From: Acanthacorydalis orientalis
Taxonomy: Eukaryota; Arthropoda; Insecta; Megaloptera; Corydalidae
Direction: 5' to 3'
Assembly: GCA_034766995.1 (NCBI GenBank)
Contig: CM068315.1
Location: 16,966,010 to 17,030,009, forward strand
Length of the DNA stretch: 64,000 nt
Of this stretch, positions 33,554-44,434 are shown in pieces. Positions within the stretch are counted from its first letter, which is position 1. Every line of letters begins with the position of its first letter. The position numbers and the translations under genes are program-made. The notes beneath the pieces were generated by a model. The model worked only from the letters and a program-made list of their open reading frames with translations. It made no database searches and had not been told where the DNA came from.

Positions 33554-34102
33554 TAAAATTGGTAGGAAAATAATTGCATTTTTTCTATTCTGAATTCTAA
33601 CTTTAAATTTTTAAACGAAAGTGTCATTTCATCGTGTTCGTGTGTATATCATTTTAAAGTACATTTTTTGTTAGTATTTTGGCAACATCGACTTTGGTTT
33701 TATTATTAATTTTACTTCAAGTTTGATTATTGAATTAAAGATGGAAAAGAAGCAAATAAGAGCATTTTTAATAAGTTCAAAACGGGTGGTAACAGAAACT
33801 GCTCATAAATTAGACGATGCTTTTGGTGTGTGCACTGTTAAAGAACGCACGGTGCAATGGTGGTTTCAAAAATTTTGTGCTGTGAATGAGAAACTTGAAA
33901 ATGAAGAAGGTCGCAGTCGTCCTTCTTCAGTTCAAAACGACCAACTGAATGCGTTAGTTGTATTAGAACCATCCACAATATTTCAACAACCTGCATAAAA
34001 GTTAGACGTTAGTCATCCAATAGTTCTGGTCCACTTAAGACCACTTAAAAAAATATATGAATTTGAAGGTTATAAACCGCAATTATTTTTCTACCAACCT
34101 AA
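33554..34102 (+). mobile_element. HTH-MITE copy 3 (549 bp), best-preserved reading frame
   Basis: The left end is partly decayed (TTAAAATTGGTAGGAAAATA). The right end TTTTTCTACCAACCTAA finishes at 34102. It contains the same truncated transposase as its relatives, but here the N-terminal frame stays open from the ATG at 33741 to a stop at 33998. Confidence 0.88.
33741..33998 (+). pseudogene. HTH-only mariner transposase fragment, open frame of 85 codons
   Basis: The frame begins MEKKQIRAFLIS, preceded by the family's AATTAAAG leader. It contains ETAHKLDDAFGV, KERTVQWWFQKF, LENEEGRSRPSSVQ and NDQLNALV, the first helix-turn-helix (about residues 5-55) and the linking GRPSS segment. It stops where the family normally has RELAQK because CAACCTGCATAA ends the frame. 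It has no catalytic domain. By homology it might bind mariner ends. Expression is unknown and it is most simply a relic. Confidence 0.6.
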
Positions 34103-34672
34103 TATTTTAATACATATAGTAGTCACACTTGAAGGTTTCTGAGTGAAATGAAATGACTTCGTAAACGGCATGTAATAAAAATGAAAGTGAAAAAGAAAAT
34201 TAACAAATTTGAAATAACAAATTTCTGCTCAATTGAGGATCAAATTAGGATTAAAACTGTTCAGCTCAAAATTATTCCCGAAGTGGGTGTTCAATCGGGA
34301 TTGTGTTTTTATTTTATATTCGTGTTCGGGCTCTAATGACTTAGATAATACCGCGTCCTTAACCTCAAATATTTATTTATTTATTGCATTCCATAAATTT
34401 TAAATTGTAATACAATAAATACCTATAAATACAACCATAAGTACTCAAACAAATATATGTCTGTTTAATAATTTTCAGAAATGTAAAAAAATTCGGAAAT
34501 CAATAATTTTGAGAATCACTGGATTATTTTATTACAGAAATAACATATTCTGTAGAAAATTAACCATTATTGACATACTTCAAATGACAAAATTTTTAAA
34601 AATTATACAAGAAATCAATAAAATATGTTCATCTCGTTCAATAAATGTTTTATATCTGACTGTTAATAAATA
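34103..34672. other. AT-rich spacer between two HTH-MITE copies
   Basis: No gene identified. It separates two same-orientation MITE copies. Confidence 0.45.
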
Positions 34673-35208
34673 TTAGGTTGGTAGAAAAATAATTACGGTT
34701 TTTGTGTTCTAAATTCTAACCTTAATTTTTTTCAATGAAAATGACATTTCATCGTGTTCATGTTAATATCATTTTAAAGTGTATTTTTCGATCTGTATTT
34801 TGGTAACAAAACTTTAGTTTTATTATTAATTTTGCTCCATTGCTTCAAATTATACTATTGAATTAAAGATGGAAAAGAAGCAGATAAAAGAATTTTTTTA
34901 TATGAGTGCAAAACGGGTGGTAAACGAACAGAAACTGTTAAGGAACGTACAGTACTATGGTAGTTTTAAAACTGTTGTGCTGGAGACGAGATCTTCGAAT
35001 ATGAAGGAGGTCGCGGGCATCATTCTTCAGTTCATAACGACCAACTGAAGATGTTAGTTAAATCAGAACCACTCACAACAATTCGATAATTTGCACAAAA
35101 GTTAGACGTTAGTCATCCTACAGTTCTAGACTACTTAAAACAGTTATGAGAGAAAAATCTATACAAAATTGAACGTCATAAACTGCAATTATTTTTCTAC
35201 CAACCTAA
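34673..35208 (+). mobile_element. HTH-MITE copy 4 (536 bp)
   Basis: Ends TTAGGTTGGTAGAAAAATAA and TTATTTTTCTACCAACCTAA are a perfect 20-base inverted pair. The transposase remnant starts at ATG 34869. It has lost the segment normally reading RKLNDAFGVG (direct join of AGAAACTGTTAAGGAACG near 34932), and stops occur at the WWFQKF and RELAQK sites. Confidence 0.88.
34869..35148 (+). pseudogene. truncated mariner transposase N-terminus
   Basis: MEKKQIKEFFYMSAKRV is followed by the deletion noted for the element, then ERTVLW, GRHHSSVHNDQLKMLVKSEP and QKLDVSHPTVLDYLKQL. DNA-binding region only, interrupted. Confidence 0.78.
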
Positions 35209-35925
35209 TAATTTGCCAATAAATTCAAAAACGTTAATAATACAAAAATGTACCAGTTTTGTTTAAAATTCTATAATAAACGAGAATACTAAAACTGATT
35301 TCAATTTAACTGTTGTCAATTAAAACACGTTTTTGTGTTCACTAATTAATCAGTACAAAATTAATCTAATTTATTTGATATAAAACGCTCGCAGCTGTAA
35401 TAAAATAATGTTTAATTACGCTTATCAGTTTTACTAACTAACCAGAAAATAACACATTTGTATATCCATCGCATAACATTTAAAGTATTCTAAAAAAATA
35501 TTATATATTAATTATTAATTAAAGCGTCTAATTATCATGCCGTTTCTATTTTTTCCGATTTGAATTATACTAGACATAAAAAAATATTTTACATAATAAA
35601 TACGCACGTAATGTATGTGTATAGTACAGTGCTTAAAAAGAAAATATGCTGTTATCTCGTGCCTCATCAGTCAATTATAATTATTAGTTAGTGCCCTGCA
35701 AACATATAGCAGGTAGACTAATAAAAACTTGGTATTCAAATAGCATAACAGTGTTGCGTAAGAAGAGTATAATAATTGTTGGCCAACACAACACACTGTT
35801 AAATAATTGCTCTGTGTATAATGGCAGCCATAACATACTGTACACCGCACAACCTGACCGATGATGGAAATCCTCTTGAATATATTTAAATTTTTACACA
35901 TGAACCTCGACGTCCATAACAATCA
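35209..35925. other. AT-rich stretch, nothing certain
   Basis: An 83-codon minus-strand frame at 35671-35922 (MLWTSRFMCKNLNIF...) has no known relative. No transposon ends seen. Confidence 0.35.
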
Positions 35926-35929
35926 CACA

Positions 35930-36310
35930 CATCGGACGAACACCGGCTATTGAGCGGGTTATAACCGTGCTTTAATTGGTATACAGATCGCTGTTTCACT
36001 CATGAATTGTTTAGATTATTTGTTTTACATATGTATTCCGCTACATGATAAATCGTGCTAGGTCTATGCAGGAACTGGATGAACGTTGCTGGCCATCAGG
36101 TAATCTACATTACATATACATGTTCTCATATATTCTACTTACATGTGTGTGTGTGTTTTGTCTGACGAGAGAGATGAATGATGGCCGGGATGTGGTCATC
36201 CATTATCACAGGTCTGAGAGCTGAGGTAGGAACTTGCACCGGCTTCTGAGCGGCCACTGGCCACCGATGATCCTGTTGACTGACGACCACACTTTTCGGT
36301 TAGACTCGTT
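35930..36310. other. GC-richer island, possible regulatory element
   Basis: Contains GAGCGGGTTATAACCG (35952-35967), in which CGGTTATAACCCG-like symmetry is visible, GGTCTGAGAGCTGAGG, and a GTGTGTGTG run. CTGGCCATCAGGTAATC at 36088 has a donor-like junction but no convincing acceptor or frame. Perhaps conserved non-coding DNA or a promoter. Confidence 0.22.
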
Positions 36311-36623
36311 TCATAGATATTTTTATTACTGATCGTATTAACTCTGTGTAGCAACGGAAAAAAGTACGGTGAGAATACATCGACACCAGAGAAAAACGCG
36401 TGAATTGTTTTATTACCACCATTAATTAATTTACGTTTATGTTATTAAACACACTATTTTCATGAATAAGTATGATGAGTAATGTAATAAAAAGACGAAT
36501 GTAATTATCATACGGATACAGATTCTAAAATTATGGGAATGAACCATTTTTAAACATTAGTGAAACTAGTGTTTATTTCCAAATCGTTTAAAACACTGTC
36601 AACATTAATATTTATTTTATTAT

Positions 36624-36687
36624 ACATACATACATACATACATATATACATACATATACATACATATATACATACATATACATACAT

Positions 36688-36740
<53 letters not shown>
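36624..36740. repeat. (CATA)n / (TA)n microsatellite
   Basis: CATACATATA-type tetranucleotide repeats followed by a long TA run. Confidence 0.95.
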
Positions 36741-36743
<3 letters not shown>

Positions 36744-36757
36744 TCATGTATGCATGT

Positions 36758-37302
36758 TTTAAAAAATTAAAAGCGAAGCTATATTGAACTTATGAGAGAA
36801 TGAAATAATTAGTAAAACATTAATATCTTTTTGTTTATTATATTATACCACAATTTAAAGAAAAACTTTTATTTAATAACGAATAATTTTTTACACAAAC
36901 AAGAAATTAATATAACAAATATAATCTGTTTATATTATTTTATATAATATTTTAATAACTATTTATAACACAATTGTAAAAGACATAAAAAGATCTTTGT
37001 AAATAAGTGATTTTTTAAAATAATCTTATAAGAATTGAAATGTGATGAAAGAATTGAAATTAAAAGAAATTTCGTTTTAAGTTCGAAACTCAAATTATTT
37101 ATTAACGAAATGACTAGTCTACATTAAATTAGTTGATGTATTCCAACTAAAATACAATTTTCTTTGGGAAAGTTTATTGATGTAAAAAAGTTATAGTGTG
37201 TCTTTTTTAAATTCTGTTATTATAAACACAACCAAAACTTTTTGTGTTCTATAATATTTCTTATTAATATTTAACCTTTACATTGTCTTTTTTTATTACT
37301 TC
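36758..37302 (+). repeat. tandem duplication, unit 1
   Basis: Corresponds in order to 37901-38392. Matching landmarks: GCTATATTGAACTTATGAGA versus GTTATATTAAACTTAAGGAG, TCTTTTTGTTTATTATA versus ACTTTTTGTTTACTGTA, AAAAGACATAAAAAGA versus AAAAGACATACACAGA, AACACAACCAAAACTTTTTG versus CAACACAAATAAAACTTTTT, and TTAACC near both ends. Both units are preceded by long TA arrays. No coding content. Divergence is considerable, so the duplication is old. Confidence 0.7.
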
Positions 37303-37347
37303 TATATACATCGTCAACAGTAGTAGCTTCTTTCGATCCACCGCTGA

Positions 37348-37401
37348 TTTAGTATTTTAGTTCAATTCAATACTAAAATACAATTGAACTAAAATACTAA
37401 A
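37348..37401. repeat. perfect 20-bp inverted repeat with 14-base loop
   Basis: TTTAGTATTTTAGTTCAATT (37348-37367) and AATTGAACTAAAATACTAAA (37382-37401) are exact reverse complements. The loop CAATACTAAAATAC itself repeats part of the arm. A strong hairpin. Origin unknown. Confidence 0.9.
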
Positions 37402-37483
37402 TAAAAATAACATGATTTTTTTTCATTTTTGCGATTTTTTTGATACTTTCGTGTGGAAGCGTAAATTGAACCACTCTGTATAT

Positions 37484-37487
<4 letters not shown>

Positions 37488-37565
<78 letters not shown>

Positions 37566-37566
37566 G

Positions 37567-37652
<86 letters not shown>
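37488..37652. repeat. long (TA)n array
   Basis: About 165 bases of TA with a few CA, GT and TTTA interruptions. Among the longest in the window. Confidence 0.96.
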
Positions 37653-37655
<3 letters not shown>

Positions 37656-37782
37656 GATATCATTAGCCACTTTCAATTTACTACTGAATGAAGGGCTCTT
37701 CCAAAACTTTCTAGTTCACACGATTCAATGCCTATTCTTTTCTATAAATGACCAATAATATTTGTTATGTCCGATGATGTGT

Positions 37783-37855
37783 ATATATACTCGTATATAT
37801 ATATATATATATTATATGTATATTTATATATATATATATATTTATATATACATAT

Positions 37856-37900
<45 letters not shown>
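37783..37900. repeat. (TA)n array with interruptions
   Basis: TA runs with TCG, TTAT and TACACA interruptions. It directly precedes unit 2 of the tandem duplication. Confidence 0.95.
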
Positions 37901-37905
<5 letters not shown>

Positions 37906-38392
37906 ATTGAAAATATAGTTATATTAAACTTAAGGAGAATCAAATAACTGAAAAACAAAAATATTGGTACATACTTTTTGTTTACTGTAAAATATCACAA
38001 TTACAGAAAAAGTGTTGATTGATAAACAGTCATCTTTTTACAAAACTAATAATAATAATCAATAAAGCAAATAAAAAATGTTTATGTGATTTTATGTAAA
38101 AATTAAATATGTATAAGACATAATAACAAAAGACATACACAGAAATTTGTAAATAATAGTCGTTATTTGAAAGAGTTTATAGAAGATTCGTTTTGTGCTC
38201 AGAATTTATTTCATGTAAATTAATTATTACTCTACACAAAATTAAATATATTTTGATATGAAAACAAATTTCTTTAAATAAATTCATAAATGTCTAATTA
38301 TTATTTTTATATTATATTATTATCAACACAAATAAAACTTTTTGGGTTTAATAAAATTTTTCCTTAATGTTTAACCACAATATATCTTTTTT
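37901..38392 (+). repeat. tandem duplication, unit 2
   Basis: Partner of 36758-37302. It ends in TTTAACCACAATATATC just before another TA array, as unit 1 ends in TTTAACCTTTACATTG. No coding content. Confidence 0.7.
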
Positions 38393-38396
38393 CTTG

Positions 38397-38499
<103 letters not shown>

Positions 38500-38639
38500 T
38501 TACAAGTGTAATAAAAATCATACACTTTATGAACTGGTCAAAGTACAGTAATTATTGTGTCAGCTTGGTGATTAATGGGTCACGAGTTGAGATTCATTAC
38601 ATGTTATGTTGAAAACATAACAAAATGTAAAACGTACAT

Positions 38640-39180
38640 TTCACAATAGCACCGAATAAACGCTGTTAGAGAAAAGACAAGTGACTAAAACAGTTATATT
38701 GGAACGAACTGTTCTCCTCGTCTCATCCTTTCGATACCACGTACAAAACATTTGTCTCTTGAACATGTATAGAAACCGAATCGATGATTTTATGTGTGGG
38801 CATGTCATTCTTTACGGTTTACGCATTAATAATAGAGACAGGAGTTTATAGAGCGTTATGTAAGCTGTTTGCATAGGATATCCTCCACTAATTAATTGAT
38901 GGAAGAGCATAAGTTGTCCATTAACCCTTTGGACATACAGATTCCGCATCACCGTCCGACTTTTGGTCATCGGATGAAAATATAGACGTGTCGTGTTATT
39001 GAGATAAAACGGTCATTTGTGTTGTATCATTAATTCTGTAATGGATTATCTAATGGGAATACGGGAGTTCGTTCTGATACGTGTTTGATCTAGAAATCCC
39101 GCGACGGAAGATGTCATATTAGGAATTGATTAAAATATGTGATGGGTCGATAATAGTATAATTAACTTTGTGTAGTCGAG
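38640..39180. promoter_or_regulatory. candidate enhancer-like island with homeodomain motifs
   Basis: About 540 bases of unusually complex sequence for this window. Motifs include CATTAATAATAG (38844), TAATTAATTGATGG (38889-38902), TTAACCCTTTGGAC (38922), ATCATTAATTCTG, ATGGATTATCTAATGGG (39041-39057, a GGATTA Otx/Bicoid-type core beside TAATGG) and ATTGATTAAAAT. No open frame resembles a protein. The density of AT-core homeodomain words plus the sequence complexity suggests a conserved regulatory element. Conservation cannot be tested from one sequence. Confidence 0.3.
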
Positions 39181-39649
39181 CGGGTTCAAACTAGTTTCAA
39201 AAGAAAAAGTTCAAATTTATATTAGTTGTTTCATATATATTTGATACAATGATTTTGTTGAGAACGATTTCAACGATGTACGATTACCACTCCGGCACGG
39301 ATTGTAGAAATAAACGCCTGCACCCTTCCAATTAAATCAAGTTATTGGTATTGTAATTTTTACAATCCCCTTTATTACTTTTATGATTTAATAAAGATGT
39401 TATTCTTACGTTTTTAAATTACAAATCATTTTTACGGTTTGTTATTTTGAGAATTACAAATTGTACGACAATAAAAATATATGCAATAATTATTTTTTAT
39501 AATTTTTATCTTGTCAGGGAAAATATGTTTTTTAGATATATAATTGACACGAGTTTCGTAAGGCCATAGCATATTTTTATAACTGCTCGTATAAAAGTTT
39601 ATAGGAGAAATCCGATAATTATAATACTGAATTGATTGATTTCATAAAA

Positions 39650-39654
39650 TGTAT

Positions 39655-39702
<48 letters not shown>
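39650..39702. repeat. (TA)n microsatellite
   Basis: TACATACATA lead-in then about 20 TA units. Confidence 0.95.
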
Positions 39703-39959
39703 AATACAAGCATTTGTCATCAAGTACTCATCGAAATTTAAACTTCAATAGAAACAATACTAATGTATATATATATACGCACCGCATTCATGTCTATGTA
39801 TGTAAATCACTGCTGAACTATTTAAACCGGTCGAACATGTATTACGTTATGTATAAATTTTAATACATTGATCAATTTCAAATAAACTACACATTGTGTT
39901 TGTGCATTAAGTGTAAAATATCTAACACGTATCGTGTGTAATACGTATAAAGCGATCGA

Positions 39960-40240
39960 AGATTTTCAATAATGTCGTTCGATACTCTGACCGCCTTAGT
40001 AACCAAATTGGACTCCGGGAATCCGATGTTCGCATGTCAATTTTCGAATTGAATAGGGTTGTATTCGAAATTTACAACAAACGAACCACTATTTCCACTT
40101 TGAGCGTAGCAAACGTTCTGTACTATAAGAGGTAGTTTTTTCCCTAGTTCGGATTATCGTACATCCCAGTGGGGTAGTACGGCGTACGCGTTGTGAACAG
40201 TAGCGTGATGTTACATCGTTTGACGAAAAAGAGTTACTAA
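39960..40240. other. complex island, possible non-coding exon or regulatory element
   Basis: GC-richer segment with ATGTCGTTCGATACTCTGAC at 39972 opening a 26-codon frame, and GGGGTAGTACGGCGTACGCG near 40172. No recognised protein and no clear splice sites. Confidence 0.2.
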
Positions 40241-40446
40241 GAAGATTAATGCTGTTTGTATTTTTTTTTGTTTGTTACAGTAAAATATTTTATGTTCCGC
40301 CAACGAATGTTTTATTTATTGCTTATATTATCAACTGAATGTTTATGTTTTAAATATTTACCAGCTACATTTAAAACGTTTATGTCAGAGTCGTATTACT
40401 GTTTAATTACAGTTCTATTTTATCATTTATTTTTATTCGAAACGTA

Positions 40447-40448
<2 letters not shown>

Positions 40449-40494
<46 letters not shown>

Positions 40495-40516
40495 TACATA
40501 CATATATATATATATA
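40449..40516. repeat. (TA)n microsatellite
   Basis: TA array with GCATACATACA interruption. Confidence 0.95.
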
Positions 40517-40566
40517 CAATTATTTATAAATTGACAATTATTCTGAATGTCAAGACATTATAATTC

Positions 40567-41527
40567 AGGCTGGTAGAAAAATAATTACGGTTTATCACCT
40601 TCAAAATTCATATACATTTCTCTCAGTTAATTATTAAATTTATTAATTAAAATAAGCATCGACACATTTTTTTAAATTAATTACTTAAGTTTATTTATTC
40701 CGGTGGTGTAAAATTCTGGAGTTCTGGAGTTGATAGAATCTCGAAATCTACTTTCAGCAGCTTTTTTGTTGAAGACCTTATCCTGTAAGAAGTTGTCGAA
40801 ATGCTTAAACAAGTGATAATCTGTTTGCGAGATATCTGGTGAATATGGTGGATGATGCAATGTTTCATTGCCTAATTCATTCAACTTTTGAATGGTCAAT
40901 CGTGCGATGTACAGTCGTGGGTTGTTGTGCAGCAGAATTTGACCTTTTCAATTGACCAGTGCGGGGATCAGACGTCGCAGTTTTGTTGATTTCTTGACAA
41001 TAACTCTCATCTGTAATGGTTTCGCCAAGATTTAAAAAAATATAGTAGATTATACAGAGCGCAGATCACCAGTCACCATAATTTTCTTTTGGTGTAATTT
41101 TAGTTTCGCGAAATACTTTGGGACTTCATTTTTGTCCAACCATTATGCAAATCGCTTTCTGTTGTCGTAAAGGATTCACTTTTTATCGTACATTACGATA
41201 CGATCGAGAAATGGATCGTTTCTGATGCGTTAAAGAAGCGTAGAGCAAACTTCGTAATGGAAATCTTTTTTGTTTTCATTCAGTTCGTGCAGCACTCATT
41301 TGTTAAGTTTTTCTGATTTTCCTAGCTATTTTAAGTGGTTCAGAACTGTTCAATGACGAATGCATAACTTTTGTGCAAGCTCTCAAATTGTTGTGTTGTT
41401 CCGATTCAACTAACGCCTTCAGTTAGTGTTTATGAACTGAAGAAGGATGCCCGTGAACTTCTTCATCTTCAAGGCTCTCATCCTCAACTCAAAACTTTTG
41501 AAACCATCATTGCACCGTACGTTTTTT
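40567..41527 (-). mobile_element. longer mariner relative of the HTH-MITE family, 5'-truncated
   Basis: The left edge GGCTGGTAGAAAAATAATTA followed by the reverse complement of TGTATATGAATTTGAAGG-type sequence matches the 3' end of the HTH-MITE copies. Read on the minus strand, it carries both DNA-binding and catalytic-domain sequence, which the MITEs lack. The 5' end (terminal repeat and about the first 38 codons) is missing: homology stops at about 41527, in the KERTVQW region. It is the best candidate in this window for the type of element from which the MITEs were deleted. Confidence 0.85.
40681..41527 (-). pseudogene. cecropia/Hsmar1-like transposase remnant
   Basis: In minus-strand order: ERTVQ-WFQK near 41515, PSSVH-like and ALVESEQHNNLRACTKV segments, LGKSEKLNKWVLHELNEN (inter-domain linker, near 41300), catalytic-domain fragments, ILLHNNPRLYIARLTIQKL near 40905-40945, then the open stretch 40681-40899 reading LHHPPYSPDISQTDYHLFKH and INKLK. 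The second catalytic aspartate is changed (HDNARPH normally, here HNNPRLY). The third (TDYH) is kept. Frameshifts and stops throughout. Inactive. Confidence 0.82.
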
Positions 41528-42170
41528 TGAAATATAGAAATAATTTAAGATTAAAATATAAATCTGTATTTTGTAATGAATGTTTATTTTTAAAGTATTA
41601 ATTTAAATCGTCGTTCATACCAGGAAATGTGTGACTAGTTCAAAGTAAGAAGTGACAGGAAATTCTCAAATACTAATATTTTAAAAAATAATAATTTTAA
41701 TTCATAGTACATTCTATCAGTATATTTCTAAAGACTTTCTATTAATTTCCGCTAACATGAAGTGCATGTTAATGTATACAAACAAAAACGTGTGTTCAAA
41801 ATCGAATTATTGATTTTATTATAGGTATCTGGCAGTCACGAGTAAATTTTTAGAAGGGAATATTAGTATTTATTTGTTTGATGAATATAATTTAATTTTA
41901 AACTACTTTCCAACAAGTCATGTGTCATTTTCAAATATTTGTCAAATTAAATCAACAAGTTGTTTTATTAGAAAAAGGAACATTATTATGCACAGCCTGT
42001 CTCCAATAAAATTACTAAGAAAAATCTGTTTCAAATACTTTAATTGAGAATTAATATTTTTATTATTCATAGTATATAAATTCGTTTTCTTACTATCTCT
42101 GTTATAAAAAATATAAATTATAATAATTAAGTAATACTAAGTATAATTTACAACTAAATAAATTAAATAA

Positions 42171-42174
<4 letters not shown>
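41528..42174. other. AT-rich stretch, nothing recognised
   Basis: No gene or repeat end found. Confidence 0.45.

Positions 42175-42201
<27 letters not shown>
42175..42201. repeat. short (TA)n
   Basis: About 13 TA units. It is followed by an unassigned, slightly GC-richer stretch to 42500. Confidence 0.9.
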
Positions 42202-42566
42202 GCATAATATTTTTTATGATATTAGATTGCATGCTTTTAGTTAACTCCGTTCGGGTTGTATGTATCTCCATTCAACTCCTCCACGTTGAAATGTTCCATA
42301 ATCTAAGAGCATCATAAGTGGCAACCACTTGATGATGGAGCTACCACTATACTTCAGATAGGGTCAAGTAGTATAAGTATAAATCGCCAAATTCCGACAA
42401 TCTAGTCAAGATTTTATAAATATTGTTGTATATTTGTTAGTTGACCCAGAAAAATGGTTGGAACGTTTCCTCCTTTGTACACATTGAATTCTAAAGATTT
42501 TTATTTAAAAGTTATTATGTTTGAGAACGAGAATCGTTTCTAGATGATTTAATTTTGCGGTAACTA

Positions 42567-42569
<3 letters not shown>

Positions 42570-42635
<66 letters not shown>
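42570..42635. repeat. (TA)n microsatellite
   Basis: About 32 TA units. Confidence 0.96.
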
Positions 42636-42638
<3 letters not shown>

Positions 42639-43324
42639 GTTGTAAAAATGATTGAATTGTTACCAATTATATTTTTGCAAAGTTACTTTTATGCGTGTAT
42701 CATTTCATATCTTTTGAAACATGCTTATAAATCAAACAGATGTGGGTATAAGATCATTTTTTTTGTATTTTTTCGACGAATGATTTTATTCAAGAGATGA
42801 AATTATTTAAAAAAGCTTTAATATATTTTATAAAAAGTTAACGTCATAAAATTGCAACATTTTTAAAAAAAATTATTTAAATCTCATTACGCATATAAAT
42901 ATATCTAAGTAATAGAATACATTAGATATAGCGATTGAATTAGTTTTGGTACAGTGTAATCTAAGAGAAATACAAAATATAAAAATAAACAATGTAAAAA
43001 CATAATTACAAATATGTATTGTTGACTCTTTTTCACTTACATATTTGAATAATCATTAAATAAGAACAAGTTGTTTTATATAATAAAAAAATGGATCGAA
43101 CATTAATTAGATAACATACAATTCAAACTACATTTCTAGTAAAGATTTGATTTATTTTATTTGATTATTTAAAATAAAACTTTGTTGAATTGAATTGAAA
43201 AACTTTTAACCTACTGTAATGATCTAGTCAACTTTTAAATTCTCCTTTAAATATGTGTGTGTAATAAATGCTGTTTAAAAACTAAACTTTAAAATGTAAT
43301 TTAAAAGTAAATTATCGCATTTGT

Positions 43325-43355
<31 letters not shown>

Positions 43356-44141
43356 ACTACATGTATTTAGATTAGATATTTCTTTTCATGTTCATTTCCT
43401 ATGTATATCTCGAATTTCACAATTCTTCAAACATATTAAATTGCATTGACACTGCAACTCGACACGCTCCCTTGATTTCACAATAATGCTTTAATGTAAA
43501 AATGTCATACAACGATTGAAAGTACTGAAGAATTTCACTCCCCTCGTTTTTTCTACCGCCGTCTCGTACTCGTTCTGGGTTCCCCTAGCAGAGAGAATCA
43601 ATCTTTGGCTGTCATTTTGAATTTCGTAAGGAGATATCACAGTAATAGTATCAATGCTTCTAGAGTAAATATTACAGAATGAATTTAAGTACACATTCAC
43701 CCACAATATTTTCCAATAAGCTTTTTTTTTCATACATATTGAAAGCTAATAACGGGTTTCTATTTGTTTCCAATTCTGAGAAACGTCATGTATGATTGCA
43801 TAACATATGAATCGAATAGTACATATTTACAAATCGCAATGGATATACATAACTACATTTGTGTATCGATGTTTTGTGTTGCCGATAAAAATTCGCTCTT
43901 GTATTTCCCTTTTTGTAATTTATTTATATTCGTTTCCACTATAGTCAACATTATATCATTTTTTATTTGAAATATTTAATTGGCGTTCTTTTCAATTTTT
44001 TTTCAACGTCGATACGAATTTTATTTCAATGAAATGAAAAGTCAATAAATAGGAAAATAAATGTAAATAACATTTTGGTAAACAATGATGACGAAATCAA
44101 TAAGTAATTGAATATTTCATTCACACCATACGTTCATATAC
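42636..44141. other. AT-rich stretch with a CA/TA microsatellite
   Basis: (CA)n(TA)n at about 43325-43355. A frame at 43491-43733 (minus) and one at 43764-43970 (plus) have no known relatives. The segment 43440-43680 is a little GC-richer. No feature is supported. Confidence 0.35.
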
Positions 44142-44182
44142 ACTCAAATATATTTATATATATACACTCATATATATATACA

Positions 44183-44235
<53 letters not shown>

Positions 44236-44241
44236 TGTGTA
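44142..44241. repeat. (TA)n with TACACTCATA repeats
   Basis: Three ATATACACTCATATA-type units then a long TA run. Confidence 0.94.
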
Positions 44242-44434
44242 TATGTACTTATTATATATTTTTATGACGCTAAATTATTTTTAAGCTACATTTGTTTAAA
44301 CTTCATAAATGCAAAACAGAAGAATAATATTTTAATATTTGATAAAAAATAAATTAATTCAAAAAATTACACGTGATAAATGAAAATATAATATTTGTAG
44401 AATTTTTACAATATTTATTAGTTTAGACTTATAA

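Noticed and set aside
36066..36105. Possible 28-bp microexon (AG|GAACTGG...CATCAG|GTAATC)
   Set aside because: There is no polypyrimidine tract or branch signal and no flanking exons to join. AG and GT pairs occur often by chance.
36624..36690. Regular CATACATATA repeats as a CRISPR-like array
   Set aside because: This is a simple tetranucleotide microsatellite without distinct spacers.
37412..37947. Open frames giving long YIYIYIYI peptides
   Set aside because: They are translations of (TA)n arrays. The same applies to frames near 6396-6761, 14075, 16292, 20057, 36550, 38367, 40256 and 62868.
38922..38945. TTAACCCTTTGGAC as a second piggyBac-type end
   Set aside because: No inverted partner ending in GGGTTAA was found within several kilobases.
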